NCBI GenBank assembly: GCA_045638525.1
Contig: JAZUBQ010000017.1
Location: 1 to 64,000 of the forward strand
Length of the DNA: 64,000 nucleotides
Source of the DNA: SIG452 sp045638525
GTDB lineage: Bacteria; Bacillota; Clostridia; UMGS1840
Reading direction: 5' to 3'
Part shown: piece after piece, positions 17,952-25,881 of the stretch
How positions within the stretch are numbered: position 1 is the stretch's first letter
Layout of the letters: each line of letters begins with the position of its first letter
The notes under the pieces: generated by a model
Told to the model about the DNA's origin: nothing
The model's input: the letters and a program-made list of their open reading frames with translations, nothing else
Databases searched by the model: none
Translations under genes and position numbers: made by a program

Positions 17952-18686
17952 ATGTTTTCAGGAATAAAAAATCTGTTCGCTTCCGATGACCCATCCCCCC
18001 GATGTTCTGCCATTATTGTTGCGGCAGGCAAAGGAGAACGGATGCGCTCCGATGTGAAAAAACAGTTTTTGCCCATTTTGGGACGTCCCGTTCTTTCACA
18101 CACCATTGAAGCCATCGGGAAAAGTAACCTTGTGAAGGAAATTCTTCTGGTGGTGTCCGAGGAAGATATCATCCTTGCCAAAGACATTGCCGCATCATCA
18201 GATTGCGATAAAGTAACCCAAATTATTGCCGGCGGAAAAAGCCGGGCAGAATCGGTTGCAAAGGGAATTTCTGAAATTTCCCCGGACTGTGACATTGTGC
18301 TGATTCACGATGGCGTGCGTCCGTGTGTTGGGGTATCTCTGATTGAAAGTTGTATTAAAAATGCCTGTGAATACGGTGCTTCCGCTCTTGGTGTGAAAGA
18401 AAAAAACACCGTAAAAAGAGTAAATCAAGACGGCTTTATCGAAGAAACCCTCAATCGGGAAGAAATTGTGGAGATGCAAACACCACAATGCTTCCGCTAT
18501 GAAATCATTAAACAAGCTTACGAAAATTTTGATGCCTCTGCCACTGACGATTGTGCACTGGTGGAAGGGCTTGGCGTAAAAATTCACATTACAGAAGGAA
18601 GCTATGCCAATCTGAAACTGACCACAAGAGAAGACCTTCTGATGTTATCTGCTTTGCTGGATGCAGAATATTCCAACGAAGAATAA
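17952..18686 (+). CDS. ispD: 2-C-methyl-D-erythritol 4-phosphate cytidylyltransferase
   Basis: IspD couples MEP to CTP in the non-mevalonate isoprenoid pathway. The 244-residue sequence has an N-terminal nucleotide-binding loop (AIIVAAGKGERMRSDVKKQFLPILGRPV), the VLIHDGVRPCV motif near 115, and QTPQCFRYEII and ATDDCALVEGLG further on. It carries about 17 extra residues before the loop. It lies 15 bases upstream of ispF, the next-but-one step of the same pathway. Confidence 0.96.
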   Translation: MFSGIKNLFASDDPSPRCSAIIVAAGKGERMRSDVKKQFLPILGRPVLSHTIEAIGKSNLVKEILLVVSEEDIILAKDIAASSDCDKVTQIIAGGKSRAESVAKGISEISPDCDIVLIHDGVRPCVGVSLIESCIKNACEYGASALGVKEKNTVKRVNQDGFIEETLNREEIVEMQTPQCFRYEIIKQAYENFDASATDDCALVEGLGVKIHITEGSYANLKLTTREDLLMLSALLDAEYSNEE

Positions 18687-18701
18687 AGGAGGCTTGGTTC
18701 C

Positions 18702-19175
18702 ATGAGAATCGGCTTTGGCTATGATGTACATAAACTGGTTCCTGAGCGGAAGCTCATATTAGGGGGTGTAACAATCCCCCACGAAACAGGACTTTTGGGT
18801 CATTCGGATGCGGATGTTTTAATCCACGCTCTGATGGATGCCATCTTAGGTGCATTGGCTTTGGGTGACATCGGAAAGCATTTCCCCGATACTGACGGTG
18901 CTTATAAAAACATCGACAGTATGGTACTTTTGGAAAAAGTTGTGGAAATTATGAAAAAAGAAGGGTATCAAATCGGCAATGTGGACTGCACCGTGTGTGC
19001 CCAGCGCCCCAAACTGGCTCCCCACATTGAAGCTATGCGGGAGAATCTTGCCCGTGTGTTGCAAACCGACATCAACAACGTCAGCGTTAAGGCCACCACC
19101 ACAGAAAAGCTTGGCTTTGAAGGCAGAGAAGAAGGCATTTCCGCTTCTGCGGTTTGTCTTTTGATAAAAAATTGA
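18702..19175 (+). CDS. ispF: 2-C-methyl-D-erythritol 2,4-cyclodiphosphate synthase
   Basis: IspF cyclises CDP-ME-2-phosphate with release of CMP. The 157-residue protein has the metal-binding GYDVHKL near the start, the LLGHSDADVLIHALMDAILGALALGDIGKHFPDTD core, and the C-terminal ATTTEKLGFEGREEGISA signature. Length is normal. AGGAGG precedes the ATG. Confidence 0.97.
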   Translation: MRIGFGYDVHKLVPERKLILGGVTIPHETGLLGHSDADVLIHALMDAILGALALGDIGKHFPDTDGAYKNIDSMVLLEKVVEIMKKEGYQIGNVDCTVCAQRPKLAPHIEAMRENLARVLQTDINNVSVKATTTEKLGFEGREEGISASAVCLLIKN

Positions 19176-19191
19176 ATGAGGAGAGAAAACC

Positions 19192-19758
19192 ATGAAAGGA
19201 AAAACAAAAGAACTCACATTAACCGCACTGTTAACCGCATTGGCAATCATCATTCCCATGGTGATGCCCGTGAAAGTAGTAATGCCACCCTTTACCGCAA
19301 CATTGGCATCTCACGTGCCGTTGATTCTGGCAATGTTTTTAAGTCCCATGGCAGCCGTCTTAACCGCAATCGGCTCTGCAATCGGATTTTTCTTCACCTT
19401 TTCTCCCATTGTGGCGGCAAGAGCTGCAACTCACGTATTTTTTACTTTGGCAGGTGCTTATCTGCTTCGTAAAAAAGCGCATCCTGCATTGGTGGTTATC
19501 GTAACCTTAGTGCTTCATTCCATCACCGATATGGCAACCGTATACGTTGCTGCAGAATTTATGGGAATGAAAACTTTGTTAAACAGTCACGCAATGGGAT
19601 ATGTGCAAATCTGGCTGGGTCTGGGAACTGCTGTGCATCATCTGGTGGACTTCTTCATTGCATATCTTGTGATGATTCCCTTATGCAAAGCAAAAATTAT
19701 CAATCCCAATCTGTTATGGGGAGGAAAAAAACGTGAAACTGTTAGTAGCAACAAATAA
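19192..19758 (+). CDS. ECF transporter S component, substrate unknown
   Basis: The 188-residue protein is very hydrophobic, with about five or six membrane helices. It opens with TKELTLTALLTALAIIIPMV, the motif by which S components dock to the EcfT subunit. S components bind a vitamin or similar solute and use a shared EcfAT energising module, which is not in this window. I cannot assign the ligand, and no riboswitch is visible upstream. Its last 26 bases overlap rdgB, so the genes are translationally coupled. Confidence 0.8.
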   Translation: MKGKTKELTLTALLTALAIIIPMVMPVKVVMPPFTATLASHVPLILAMFLSPMAAVLTAIGSAIGFFFTFSPIVAARAATHVFFTLAGAYLLRKKAHPALVVIVTLVLHSITDMATVYVAAEFMGMKTLLNSHAMGYVQIWLGLGTAVHHLVDFFIAYLVMIPLCKAKIINPNLLWGGKKRETVSSNK

Positions 19759-20320
19759 TCAGGGAAAATTAAAAGAATTTAACGAAATTTTAGGAGAACT
19801 GGGCATTGAATGTGTATCCCTTCGTGATATGGGGATTACCGCTGATGTGGAAGAAACCGGAACCACGTTTCTGGAAAATGCACTCTTAAAAGCCAAAGAA
19901 ATTTATAACATTGCAAAAATCCCAACCATTTCCGATGACTCCGGACTTTTGGTGGATGCCTTAAACGGAGAGCCGGGTGTATATTCTGCCCGCTATGCCG
20001 GTGAGCCATCTGACGATGACAAAAACATGGACAAGCTTCTTGCCAATCTGCAAGGGATTTCCAACCGTAGCGCAAGATTCCAAAGTGTGATTGCCGCAGT
20101 ATTTTCCGAAGATGACATTATCACCGCAACCGGTGCATGCGAGGGCGTTATCATTAACGAAAAACGAGGAGATAACGGCTTTGGCTATGACCCGATTTTC
20201 TATGTGGAAGCACTGGGCAAAACCTTTGCCCAAATGAGCGATGCCGAAAAAAACAGCTTAAGCCACCGTGGCAATGCCATTCGTGCTTTAAAAGAACAAC
20301 TGAAAGAAAAACTAAAGTAA
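19733..20320 (+). CDS. rdgB: XTP/dITP diphosphatase (RdgB/HAM1)
   Basis: This house-cleaning enzyme hydrolyses XTP and dITP to monophosphates. The 195-residue sequence starts at a GTG (MKLLVATNNQGKLKEFNEIL) with GGAGG upstream. It shows the SDDSGLLVDALNGEPGVYSARYAG active-site segment near 66-90 and GYDPIFYVEALGKTFAQMSDAEKNSLSHRGNA near the end. It closes the carD operon before a strong terminator. Confidence 0.96.
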   Translation: MKLLVATNNQGKLKEFNEILGELGIECVSLRDMGITADVEETGTTFLENALLKAKEIYNIAKIPTISDDSGLLVDALNGEPGVYSARYAGEPSDDDKNMDKLLANLQGISNRSARFQSVIAAVFSEDDIITATGACEGVIINEKRGDNGFGYDPIFYVEALGKTFAQMSDAEKNSLSHRGNAIRALKEQLKEKLK

Positions 20321-20326
20321 CAAAAG

Positions 20327-20373
20327 AAAAGCTTCAGCAAAATTATTTCAATGATTTTGCTGAAGCTTTTTTC
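20327..20373. terminator. Bidirectional terminator
   Basis: A 17-bp perfect stem (AAAAGCTTCAGCAAAAT with ATTTTGCTGAAGCTTTT) with a ten-base loop lies between the convergent rdgB and WG-repeat genes. T runs occur on both strands. Confidence 0.92.
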
Positions 20374-20402
20374 ACTTCTTATTTTTTTGCTTTTTTTACT
20401 GA

Positions 20403-21932
20403 TTAATAGTACAAAATATAATCATATGCGCCGGACACTGCATTGCCGTTTGTGTCGATAATGAAAGAGCGGTAATCTTCATCAACCACAACGGCATAAC
20501 CATCCTCAGAGAAATCGCTTCTGACATCTTGATACTGTGGCTCAATCGAATAGTAACCACTTTTGGAGATATATCCGAATTTTCTGTCGACCTCTACAAG
20601 CGCATAACCATTATGAAAACTGCCTGCATAATCAAACTGAGGGGGAATCACCCATTCGCCTACGGTATTCATATAGCCCCATTTTCCGTTAGATTCCAGT
20701 GCAACCAGACCTTCGGAAAACGGCAGACTATAGTCTAATGTAGGAGCAATGCACCATTCGCCCGCAGTGTTGATATAGCCCCAATCCAATTCATCATACT
20801 GATTTGCAACTGCAGCTTCTGCAAAACCATCGGAAAAATAAGTAGCGTAATCAAATTTCGGGGGAATTACCCATTCTCCTGCTTTGTTGATAAATCCTGT
20901 TTTTTCGTTCACCTCAACCGCAGCAAGTCCTTCAAAAAAGTCGTTAGCATAATCAAACTGAGGCGCAATCACCCATTCGCCTGCCTTATTGATATAGCCG
21001 TATTTTTCGCCATTGCGAACGGCAGCGATTCCATCGGAAAAATACTCAAGATAATCAAACTGAGGTGCAATCGCCCATTCGCCCGCTTTGTTGAGATAAC
21101 CCCATTTGTCATTGTAACAAGCGGCTGCCAGACCCTCACGGAAAGGATACAAATTATCATATTCGATAGGAAGAATCAGTTCCCCTTTGGTATTGACAAA
21201 TCCATATTTTATCTCTGCTCCATTGTTTTCCTTATGAGTAACCAACGCATAACCGCCATTCAAAGTACAAACGTCATACGGAAGCTGTGCAACAATGGTT
21301 CCGTTGGTATCAATGCTGTACCAGACATCATCAATTAAAACCAATGCATTACCGTTTACAAACTGGGTAGCGCCGTCAAATCGGGGAGCAATGGCAACCT
21401 CTCCGTTTTTGTTTAAGTAACCGTATTTTTGATTGTAAGTGTATGCTTCTTCCTGGCAGAATACAACCAATCCGTTATGAAACAGCGGGTCTTCATAAAC
21501 GCCGTCGTCACTTCCCAAAGCAACGGTTTGTTTATCGCCATACCATTCCACTAAAATACCGAACGCTTCGGAAACGGCACGAACGGGAACTAAGGTTCTG
21601 CTTTCTACAATACAAGCAGGGGTATCTAACGTAACGGCAGTGCCGTTTACATACATCGTGGTATCATCAATGGTTAATTGAACGGTAACGTCATCTTTCA
21701 CAGAGGTTACGGTTCTGGTGTCACCATTCCAGTCTACCGAAGCACCCAGCGCTTCAAAAATCGCACGCAAGGGAACCATCGTTCTGGAATTAATAATCTG
21801 AGGCGGTACATCGAATACGATTTCTTCTCCGTATAAGACAACCCGTATCGGTTCTGCACCCATTGCAGTGATTGTGGATGCCAAAAGAAGCACCGCTAAA
21901 AATAAGCCAAGGAATCGTTTACATTGTTTCAT
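20403..21932 (-). CDS. Secreted stalk-domain and WG-repeat protein
   Basis: The 509-residue product has a signal peptide (FLGLFLAVLLLASTITAMGAE). A copper-amine-oxidase N-terminal (stalk) domain follows at about 28-145, with two copies of the NSRTMVPLRAIFEALGASVDW/VESRTLVPVRAVSEAFGILVEW pattern. Then come eight or more WG-type repeats of about 47 residues (for example GYINKAGEWVIAPQFDYAND). Such proteins are cell-surface or secreted; the repeats are thought to be beta-propeller-like binding modules. No enzyme motif is visible. A shorter paralogue lies at 57639-58382. GGGAGG lies seven bases upstream of the ATG. Confidence 0.88.
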   Translation of the reverse strand: MKQCKRFLGLFLAVLLLASTITAMGAEPIRVVLYGEEIVFDVPPQIINSRTMVPLRAIFEALGASVDWNGDTRTVTSVKDDVTVQLTIDDTTMYVNGTAVTLDTPACIVESRTLVPVRAVSEAFGILVEWYGDKQTVALGSDDGVYEDPLFHNGLVVFCQEEAYTYNQKYGYLNKNGEVAIAPRFDGATQFVNGNALVLIDDVWYSIDTNGTIVAQLPYDVCTLNGGYALVTHKENNGAEIKYGFVNTKGELILPIEYDNLYPFREGLAAACYNDKWGYLNKAGEWAIAPQFDYLEYFSDGIAAVRNGEKYGYINKAGEWVIAPQFDYANDFFEGLAAVEVNEKTGFINKAGEWVIPPKFDYATYFSDGFAEAAVANQYDELDWGYINTAGEWCIAPTLDYSLPFSEGLVALESNGKWGYMNTVGEWVIPPQFDYAGSFHNGYALVEVDRKFGYISKSGYYSIEPQYQDVRSDFSEDGYAVVVDEDYRSFIIDTNGNAVSGAYDYILYY

Positions 21933-21970
21933 TGTTGTTTCCTCCCTTTTTTATTTTATTTCTTATGTAT

Positions 21971-21999
21971 AGTATAAACTTGTGAAAATCATTTGTCAA
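21971..21999 (-). promoter_or_regulatory. Promoter of the WG-repeat gene
   Basis: On the minus strand TTGACA (21994-21999) and TATACT (21971-21976) have 17-base spacing, about 40 bases from the start codon. Confidence 0.8.
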
Positions 22000-22034
22000 T
22001 ACAGCATTTGATTTTGGTAGGAAAATTTTTCCTT

Positions 22035-22898
22035 TTAGTTTTGTTTTTGCAAAAACAAAACTGCAAACAGCACCAAAAAGATTCCCAAAATCCCGATCAC
22101 CGAAGGAATTTCACCAAAAAAGAAGGCACCGCACAAGGTTGCCACCACAGGTTCTAAGGTTGCCAGAACCGATGCTTTTGCAGGAGGCGTTTGTTCCAAT
22201 CCTTTGGTGTAACAATAATATGCCGCCGCTCCCGTCAGAATTCCGTATAAAAGCAAAACCCAAACGCTTTGAGCGGATTGCAACAGAGTTTGTGTGATGT
22301 GAGTGGGACTACATAAAAAAGTGGAGCCGACAGCCGCCACCAAAAAAGTGTATACAATCACCGTCAAGGTGTCATACTTTTTTAAAGCAAAGGTTGCAAA
22401 CACCGAATATAAGGCATAACCAAATCCGGAGCCAAGACCCCAAAGGAATCCTTCCAACGAAAGCGAAACTCCTTCCTCCAACACACCCGATACCAGAACG
22501 CAACCCAAAAAGGCAAAAAGCATGGCAACAATTTTTCCTTTTGTGATGCGTTCCCGAAAGAAGATGGCCGACATTCCCATCACAAAAAAGGGAGCTGTAT
22601 ACAAAAGAATTGCCGCTACCGAAAGGGACGCAAATTCCATCGCTTTAAAATAGCAGGTATTAAAAAACACAAAGCTCAAAAGCCCCGTCCCAATAAAATA
22701 CCATAGGTGAGACAGCCTGATGACAAGCTTTTTCGGGTCGGTAAACAGAAGAATCAAAACTAAGCCTGCTACCGTAATATAAGAACGAAGCGTCACCAAC
22801 TCAATGGCAGAAAAGCCAAGGGGTGTAAGGTAGCGCACAAATAAGCCGATGATGCCCCAAAATACGGCACCAAGCAGAATAAAAACAGATGATTTCAT
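22035..22898 (-). CDS. EamA/DMT-family transporter
   Basis: The 287-residue protein has ten predicted membrane helices in two EamA repeats (VFWGIIGLFVRYLTPLGFSA in the first, LEGFLWGLGSGFGYALYSVFATF in the second). It ends in a short basic tail. The family exports or exchanges metabolites, often amino acids or nucleotides, and the substrate cannot be read from sequence. It stands alone with 60-100 base gaps on both sides. Confidence 0.88.
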   Translation of the reverse strand: MKSSVFILLGAVFWGIIGLFVRYLTPLGFSAIELVTLRSYITVAGLVLILLFTDPKKLVIRLSHLWYFIGTGLLSFVFFNTCYFKAMEFASLSVAAILLYTAPFFVMGMSAIFFRERITKGKIVAMLFAFLGCVLVSGVLEEGVSLSLEGFLWGLGSGFGYALYSVFATFALKKYDTLTVIVYTFLVAAVGSTFLCSPTHITQTLLQSAQSVWVLLLYGILTGAAAYYCYTKGLEQTPPAKASVLATLEPVVATLCGAFFFGEIPSVIGILGIFLVLFAVLFLQKQN

Positions 22899-22960
22899 AA
22901 CAAAATCCTTTGCGGGAAACTAAATTTTTACTGAAATTGCAACCAAGAAGGAACCCGGAT

Positions 22961-23839
22961 TTATCTGGGAACGGCAGAATACATTTCCACCATCAAATCC
23001 GGCTGATAGCTCAGCTTGGCTTTTCTTAGTCCTTCAATGCCCATATCATCCTCACGATTGATATATTTTAAATCAGAAAAGGCGTGTTGCACAAACTGTT
23101 GGTTAATCATGGGATAAGCACCCTGATACTCTGTATTTGCCTTTTCAAAATGGATGAGTGCCGTATCCTCATTTAATTGTTCCCCAATGGAAAAGGCAAC
23201 AATTTCACCGTCCACCAACAACATTCCGCCTTTTAACTGCAACGCTTCAAAGTAAGAAAGCGCATTTTCCAAAGCGGTTTTCTCGGTTAAAACGGAGGCA
23301 TCCGATTCGGATTTTTTTTGGTACCACTCCTCAATAAAGGGGCGCAAACGGGGAATGGAATCGAGGGTAATCGGTTCATAAGAATACGAATATAATTCCT
23401 TAAATTTATTGATGTGATTTCGTTTTCCGTGCAGTTTTTTTCCGGACAGGGAAATTAATTTCTCGGACAAATACACATAGTTATCCATATCTCTGACCCG
23501 TTCAATACGGAAAAATTCACCGCAGTTTTTTTGCACTTCTTCCACATCCAAATGAGTGATTCCATAGATGTGATAGTTTGTTCCAAACTGCTCGTCCAGA
23601 TACTTCTTTAACTTATTGCACAAACAGCCACCCAAAGGCATCATAAAATAACGCTCTTGGTTATACAGGCTTTTGCCGGTGGCAACCAGATGCCCCTCAT
23701 ACTGGAAAAAGTGAATTTCTTCGGCATCTTTCCACAAAAATAAATTGGCAAAGCTTAAGTAAGAACACTTTGCCGGATTTGTTTTATAATATTGATAAAA
23801 AAGACTGCGGTCTTCAATGGTTAACGGTTTTAATTGCAT
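22961..23839 (-). CDS. DUF2156 (GNAT-like) domain protein
   Basis: The 292-residue sequence starts MQLKPLTIEDRSLFYQYY and shows the DUF2156 pattern (SYLSFANLFLWKD, then LHGKRNHINKFKELYSYSYEPIT, then LVDGEIVAFSIGEQLNEDTALIHFEKANTEYQGAYPMINQQF). This fold is related to the aminoacyl transferase domain of lysyl-phosphatidylglycerol synthases and FemX-type enzymes. No transmembrane flippase part is present, so a soluble acyl- or aminoacyltransferase is likely. Its start overlaps the end of tmk by ten bases. Confidence 0.82.
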   Translation of the reverse strand: MQLKPLTIEDRSLFYQYYKTNPAKCSYLSFANLFLWKDAEEIHFFQYEGHLVATGKSLYNQERYFMMPLGGCLCNKLKKYLDEQFGTNYHIYGITHLDVEEVQKNCGEFFRIERVRDMDNYVYLSEKLISLSGKKLHGKRNHINKFKELYSYSYEPITLDSIPRLRPFIEEWYQKKSESDASVLTEKTALENALSYFEALQLKGGMLLVDGEIVAFSIGEQLNEDTALIHFEKANTEYQGAYPMINQQFVQHAFSDLKYINREDDMGIEGLRKAKLSYQPDLMVEMYSAVPR

Positions 23840-24498
23840 ACGATTTTCCTGATTTCTTCCTGAATTTCTTCGATGGAACGAAGCTTATCTTCCACAACGC
23901 AAGGAATCACCGACCAATCATATTTTTCTGCCACATAGCAAGCATTTTCATAACAAGCATTCAAATAAGCGTCATCGGATTCGTGGATGTCTTTCTGCGC
24001 TTGATTGGTGATTTTGTTGGCACGGTTTTTCATAAGCTCTCTGGCAGTTTCGGGAGGCATTTTCAAAAAGATGACATGGTCAGGCTTGGGGAGTTTGAAA
24101 ATCTCATACTCCAGCTCATATACCCAATCCAAAAATGCATCTTTTTCCTGCTGTTGTTTCACCTTTGCCGCCTGATGAATCATATTGGAGGTCACATATC
24201 GGTCAAAAATGATGACTGCATCCGGATCTTTTGCCACAGACTCCCACTTGGTTTTATAGGACGCATATCGGTCGGAAGCATAAAAAATAGAGGCAATTTT
24301 TCCGTCCACACAATCCGGCGTATTACCAAATTCGCCACCCAAATACATTTTCACCAATGCAGAACTTTGACTTTCATAATCGGGAAAGCAAAGGCGGATA
24401 ACTTTAGTATTCTCTTTTTGATAAAATTCATACAGAAGCTCCGACTGGGTTTGTTTTCCGCTGGCATCGGTGCCTTCTATGACAATTAGCTTTGCCAT
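23830..24498 (-). CDS. tmk: Thymidylate kinase-like protein
   Basis: dTMP kinase phosphorylates dTMP to dTDP. The 222-residue protein has the P-loop IEGTDASGKQTQ at the N-terminus, the FPDYESQSS segment, the FDRYVTSNMIHQ (DRY) motif near 100 and a lid-like region rich in Arg/Lys (ARELMKNRANK). It differs from compact TMPKs in a longer central insert, so it may be a second, divergent kinase; another tmk elsewhere in the genome is possible. Its leader has two hairpins (24534-24604). Confidence 0.82.
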   Translation of the reverse strand: MAKLIVIEGTDASGKQTQSELLYEFYQKENTKVIRLCFPDYESQSSALVKMYLGGEFGNTPDCVDGKIASIFYASDRYASYKTKWESVAKDPDAVIIFDRYVTSNMIHQAAKVKQQQEKDAFLDWVYELEYEIFKLPKPDHVIFLKMPPETARELMKNRANKITNQAQKDIHESDDAYLNACYENACYVAEKYDWSVIPCVVEDKLRSIEEIQEEIRKIVCN

Positions 24499-24533
24499 AT
24501 TATTTCTCCTTTTTTCATCATATATCCGCTAAC

Positions 24534-24604
24534 GCACCTTGGGGATAAAACACCTGAAGGCACGATAACAACAGCCCGTGGCAAATCTGCCGTCCGTAGC
24601 TGTT
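24534..24604 (-). other. Structured leader upstream of tmk
   Basis: The minus-strand text between the tmk start and 24604 can fold into two hairpins. AACAGC pairs with GCTGTT (24570-24604, with an inner GGCA/TGCC stem), and GTGCCTT pairs with AAGGTGC (24534-24563, with two G-U pairs). I do not recognise a riboswitch class. Confidence 0.35.
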
Positions 24605-24695
24605 TGATTCTACAAATAGTTTACCATAACAGAATCGGAATTTCAATACTTTTCCCAAGGAATCAGAAAAAAAGAAGAAAATTCTTAAAAAAATC

Positions 24696-24724
24696 TTGCA
24701 TTACCCCCAAATCCGTGGTAAAAT
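24696..24724 (+). promoter_or_regulatory. Promoter of ddh
   Basis: TTGCAT (24696-24701) and TAAAAT (24719-24724) are 17 bases apart, about 40 bases upstream of the ddh ATG. Confidence 0.75.
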
Positions 24725-24765
24725 ATTTATCAGCAATTTTGAAAATCCTTTTTGGAGGTAATACT

Positions 24766-25755
24766 ATGGATAAAATTAAAGTGGGCATTGTAGGACACGG
24801 CAATTTGGGCAGAGGTGTGGAAATGGCAATTTCTCATACCGGCGATATGGAACTTTGTGCCGTATTTACCCGCAGAAATCCCGAATCTCTTACACCTTTA
24901 ACCAAAGGTGTTCCCGTATATTCGGTCAATGATATTTTAAATTTTAAAGATAAGCTGGATGTTTTGATTTTGTGTGGCGGTTCCGCAACCGATTTACCGG
25001 TGCAAGGACCGGAGCTGGCAGCACATTTTAACACCGTAGACAGTTTTGACACACACGCAAAAATTCCCGAATATTTTGACGCAGTGGATCAGGCATCCCG
25101 TCAGGCAGGGAAAACCGGCATTATTTCAGTGGGTTGGGACCCGGGTCTGTTTTCCATTCAGAGAGCGTTATTTTCTGCTGTGCTTCCCACCGGGAAAGAC
25201 TATACATTCTGGGGCAAGGGTGTCAGCCAGGGGCATAGCGATGCCATCCGCAGAATTGACGGCGTAAAAGATGCCAAACAGTATACCGTTCCCGTTGCAT
25301 CTGCCATTGAAGGTGCAAGAAGCGGTAACAATCCGGAGCTTACCACCCGTGAAAAACACACCAGAGAATGTTTTGTGGTGGCAGAAGAAGGGGCAGATTT
25401 AGCAAAAATTGAGCAGGAAATTAAAACCATGCCCAACTATTTTGCCGATTATGACACAACCGTGACTTTTATTTCGGAAGAAGAATTAAAACGTGACCAT
25501 GCAGGCATTCCTCACGGTGGATTTGTGATTCGAAGCGGAAAATCCGGCTTCCAAAGTGAAACCAATCATGTATTGGAATTTTCACTGAAGTTGGAATCCA
25601 ATCCCGAATTCACCTCCAGTGTTTTGGTTGCCTATGCCAGAGCGGCAGTCAAACTGAATCACGAAGGGTTAAACGGTGCAAAAACCGTTCTGGATGTGCC
25701 TTTGGCATATTTATCAGAAAAAGACGGCGCAACCTTACGAAAAGAATTGGTATAA
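24766..25755 (+). CDS. ddh: meso-Diaminopimelate D-dehydrogenase
   Basis: This NADPH enzyme makes meso-diaminopimelate in one step from tetrahydrodipicolinate and ammonia, for lysine and peptidoglycan. The 329-residue protein starts MDKIKVGIVGHGNLGRGVE (Rossmann loop). It contains LCGGSATDLPVQGPELAAHFNTVDSFDTHAKI, SVGWDPGLFS and the FWGKGVSQGHSDAIRRIDGVKDA substrate loop, all characteristic. I start at the ATG at 24766, preceded by GGAGGT; the 54 extra codons upstream overlap the promoter. Confidence 0.96.
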   Translation: MDKIKVGIVGHGNLGRGVEMAISHTGDMELCAVFTRRNPESLTPLTKGVPVYSVNDILNFKDKLDVLILCGGSATDLPVQGPELAAHFNTVDSFDTHAKIPEYFDAVDQASRQAGKTGIISVGWDPGLFSIQRALFSAVLPTGKDYTFWGKGVSQGHSDAIRRIDGVKDAKQYTVPVASAIEGARSGNNPELTTREKHTRECFVVAEEGADLAKIEQEIKTMPNYFADYDTTVTFISEEELKRDHAGIPHGGFVIRSGKSGFQSETNHVLEFSLKLESNPEFTSSVLVAYARAAVKLNHEGLNGAKTVLDVPLAYLSEKDGATLRKELV

Positions 25756-25768
25756 GAATACGGTTTTC

Positions 25769-25810
25769 AAAAGACGAAATTCCCGAGGATTGGAATTTCG
25801 TCTTTTTTTA
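25769..25810 (+). terminator. Terminator of ddh
   Basis: A 15-bp perfect stem (AAAAGACGAAATTCC with GGAATTTCGTCTTTT) is followed by a T run. The same AAGACGAA/TTCGTCTT core recurs in terminators at 58573 and 61708. Confidence 0.92.
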
Positions 25811-25881
25811 TTTGAAACAAAAAATCATCATAAAAAAAATCTGTCTGCAAATACTGATAAAAAAGAAAAGGACCGATACAA

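Noticed and set aside
24516..24616. Possible SRP RNA, 6S RNA or tRNA next to tmk
   Set aside because: Pairing exists, but none of the conserved loop sequences of these RNAs are present and no T-loop motif is found.
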